Part shown: positions 5,266 through 5,895 of the stretch, one piece after another
Layout: every line of letters starts with the position of its first letter
Numbering within the stretch: position 1 is the stretch's first letter
Source: an uncultured Clostridia bacterium
GTDB lineage: Bacteria > Bacillota_A > Clostridia > Christensenellales > Aristaeellaceae
NCBI GenBank assembly: GCA_947165745.1
Contig: CAMVBO010000124.1
Coordinates: 1-5,895, forward strand
Direction of reading: 5' to 3'
DNA: 5,895 nt
The notes under the pieces: model-generated
The model's database searches: none
What the model saw: the letters and a program-made list of their open reading frames with translations, nothing else
Told to the model about the DNA's origin: nothing
Translations under genes and position numbers: made by a program

Positions 5266-5336
5266 AATGTTAATCGTCGACCAGAGGTATAAACATAATT
5301 ATCATTATTACAAGGGGAAAGAGGGGCGAAACAGGC

Positions 5337-5895
5337 ATGAACGCGGACAAGATTATCAAAAACGCGAAGATTTACACGGCAGACCAGAACAACCTCCAGG
5401 CCACTGCGCTGGCGGTGAAGGACGGGAAGTTTGTCTACGTGGGCGACGAGGCCGGAGTTTCAGCCTATGAGGGCCCGGTCATTGATCTGGGCGGCAAATT
5501 CATCATGCCCGGCATCATCGACAGCCATGTCCACGTCACCTGGCCCATCGGCTTTGAGTACGCAACGATCGACGGGATCATTGACTGCTGCGGAAGGCAG
5601 GAGGCCCTGGACATCATGTCGAAGGTGATCGGGGAAAAGCCCGGCTTGGAACGCTACAGATTTATCATGGAGAAAAAATCCCTGAACGGCGAAGAGCTCA
5701 CGAAGGAGAATCTCGACGCGATTTGTCCGGACAGCGAGCTGCAAATTCAGGAAGCGGAGGGGCACAGCATCTGGGTGAACTCCAGGCTTCTGGCCAGACA
5801 CGGCATTACGGACGACAAGCCGGCCCCCGTGCCCGGACTCAGCTATTATGAGAAGAAGGACGGACGCCTGACCGGATACATCATTGAATGCTCGG
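5337..5895 (+). CDS. Amidohydrolase, YtcJ-like (3' end outside window)
   Basis: The first 186 codons of a metal-dependent amidohydrolase, open to the window edge. After MNADKIIKNAKIYTAD, a beta-sandwich segment (1-55) includes ALAVKDGKFVYVGD. The metal site begins with the classic PGIIDSHVH (residues 58-66; His64 and His66 as the HxH ligands). The block GHSIWVNSRLL (142-152) is characteristic of the amidohydrolase family 3 / YtcJ group, as is the following HGIT. Relatives run to about 500-560 residues, so roughly two thirds is missing, including later ligands. Reaction expected: hydrolysis of a C-N bond (amide, urea-like or imide) in a small molecule; the substrate is unknown. The ATG at 5337 follows GAGGGG (5321-5326) at ten bases. 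A strong sigma-A promoter lies about 70 bases upstream. No signal peptide is seen. Confidence 0.9.
   Translation, partial: MNADKIIKNAKIYTADQNNLQATALAVKDGKFVYVGDEAGVSAYEGPVIDLGGKFIMPGIIDSHVHVTWPIGFEYATIDGIIDCCGRQEALDIMSKVIGEKPGLERYRFIMEKKSLNGEELTKENLDAICPDSELQIQEAEGHSIWVNSRLLARHGITDDKPAPVPGLSYYEKKDGRLTGYIIECS

Larger units (their letters stand above)
4976..5336. other. Divergent intergenic region
   Basis: This 361-base gap separates the AlaX gene (leftward) from the amidohydrolase gene (rightward). I see no gene in it. The left half (about 5009-5115) is GC-rich and holds two hairpin-forming palindromes. The right half (about 5116-5320) is conspicuously AT-rich and holds promoters facing both ways. 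The junction of composition near 5115 would fit insertion of a repeat unit on the left, but no flanking duplication was found by eye. Confidence 0.7.

Noticed and set aside
5295..5308. ATAAT-TATC-ATTAT hairpin in the amidohydrolase leader
   Set aside because: Only A-T pairs in an AT-rich stretch; too weak to support as a structure.

Overview
The window looks like chromosomal DNA from a fairly GC-rich, endospore-forming Firmicute, most likely a Clostridia-class gut or anaerobe lineage. The clearest marker is a full-length sporulation sigma factor G gene. Supporting signs are strong AGGAGG-type ribosome sites, sigma-A and sigma-F promoter signatures, a DUF1846 (UPF0371) gene, and a hairpin resembling a repeat I recall from gut Clostridia genomes. 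I cannot name the species from the sequence.

Layout. Positions 1-102 are a leader with a ribosome site and a small dyad motif. A DUF1846 protein gene follows at 103-1587 (+). The 95-base gap after it holds a compact switch-like element: a long hairpin whose 3' arm contains the sigG ribosome site, followed by a T-rich run, with a sigma-F-type -10 box inside the hairpin. sigG lies at 1683-2456 (+). A NUDIX hydrolase gene (2556-3014, +) has its own sigma-A-like promoter overlapped by a perfect palindrome. It ends at a bidirectional terminator (3016-3046) that also closes the opposing HAD-hydrolase gene (3045-3692, -). Behind that gene are four imperfect 20-21 base repeats (about 3706-3779), then a long-form AlaX alanyl-tRNA editing gene (3779-4975, -). 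A divergent intergenic region (4976-5336) carries a repeat-like hairpin, a GC palindrome, an AT-rich stretch and two outward-facing promoters. The window ends inside an amidohydrolase gene (5337 onward, +) of the YtcJ-like type.

How they work together. The genes do not form one pathway. sigG drives late forespore transcription. AlaX clears mischarged tRNA-Ala. The NUDIX and HAD enzymes are general nucleotide or phosphate-ester housekeeping hydrolases of unknown substrate. The amidohydrolase is a probable C-N bond hydrolase. The most interesting part is the control region of sigG: the gene is not next to spoIIGA-sigE here, yet its leader keeps a hairpin that would silence transcripts reading through from upstream while sparing those started by sigma-F. 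No mobile element, CRISPR array, tRNA or rRNA was seen.
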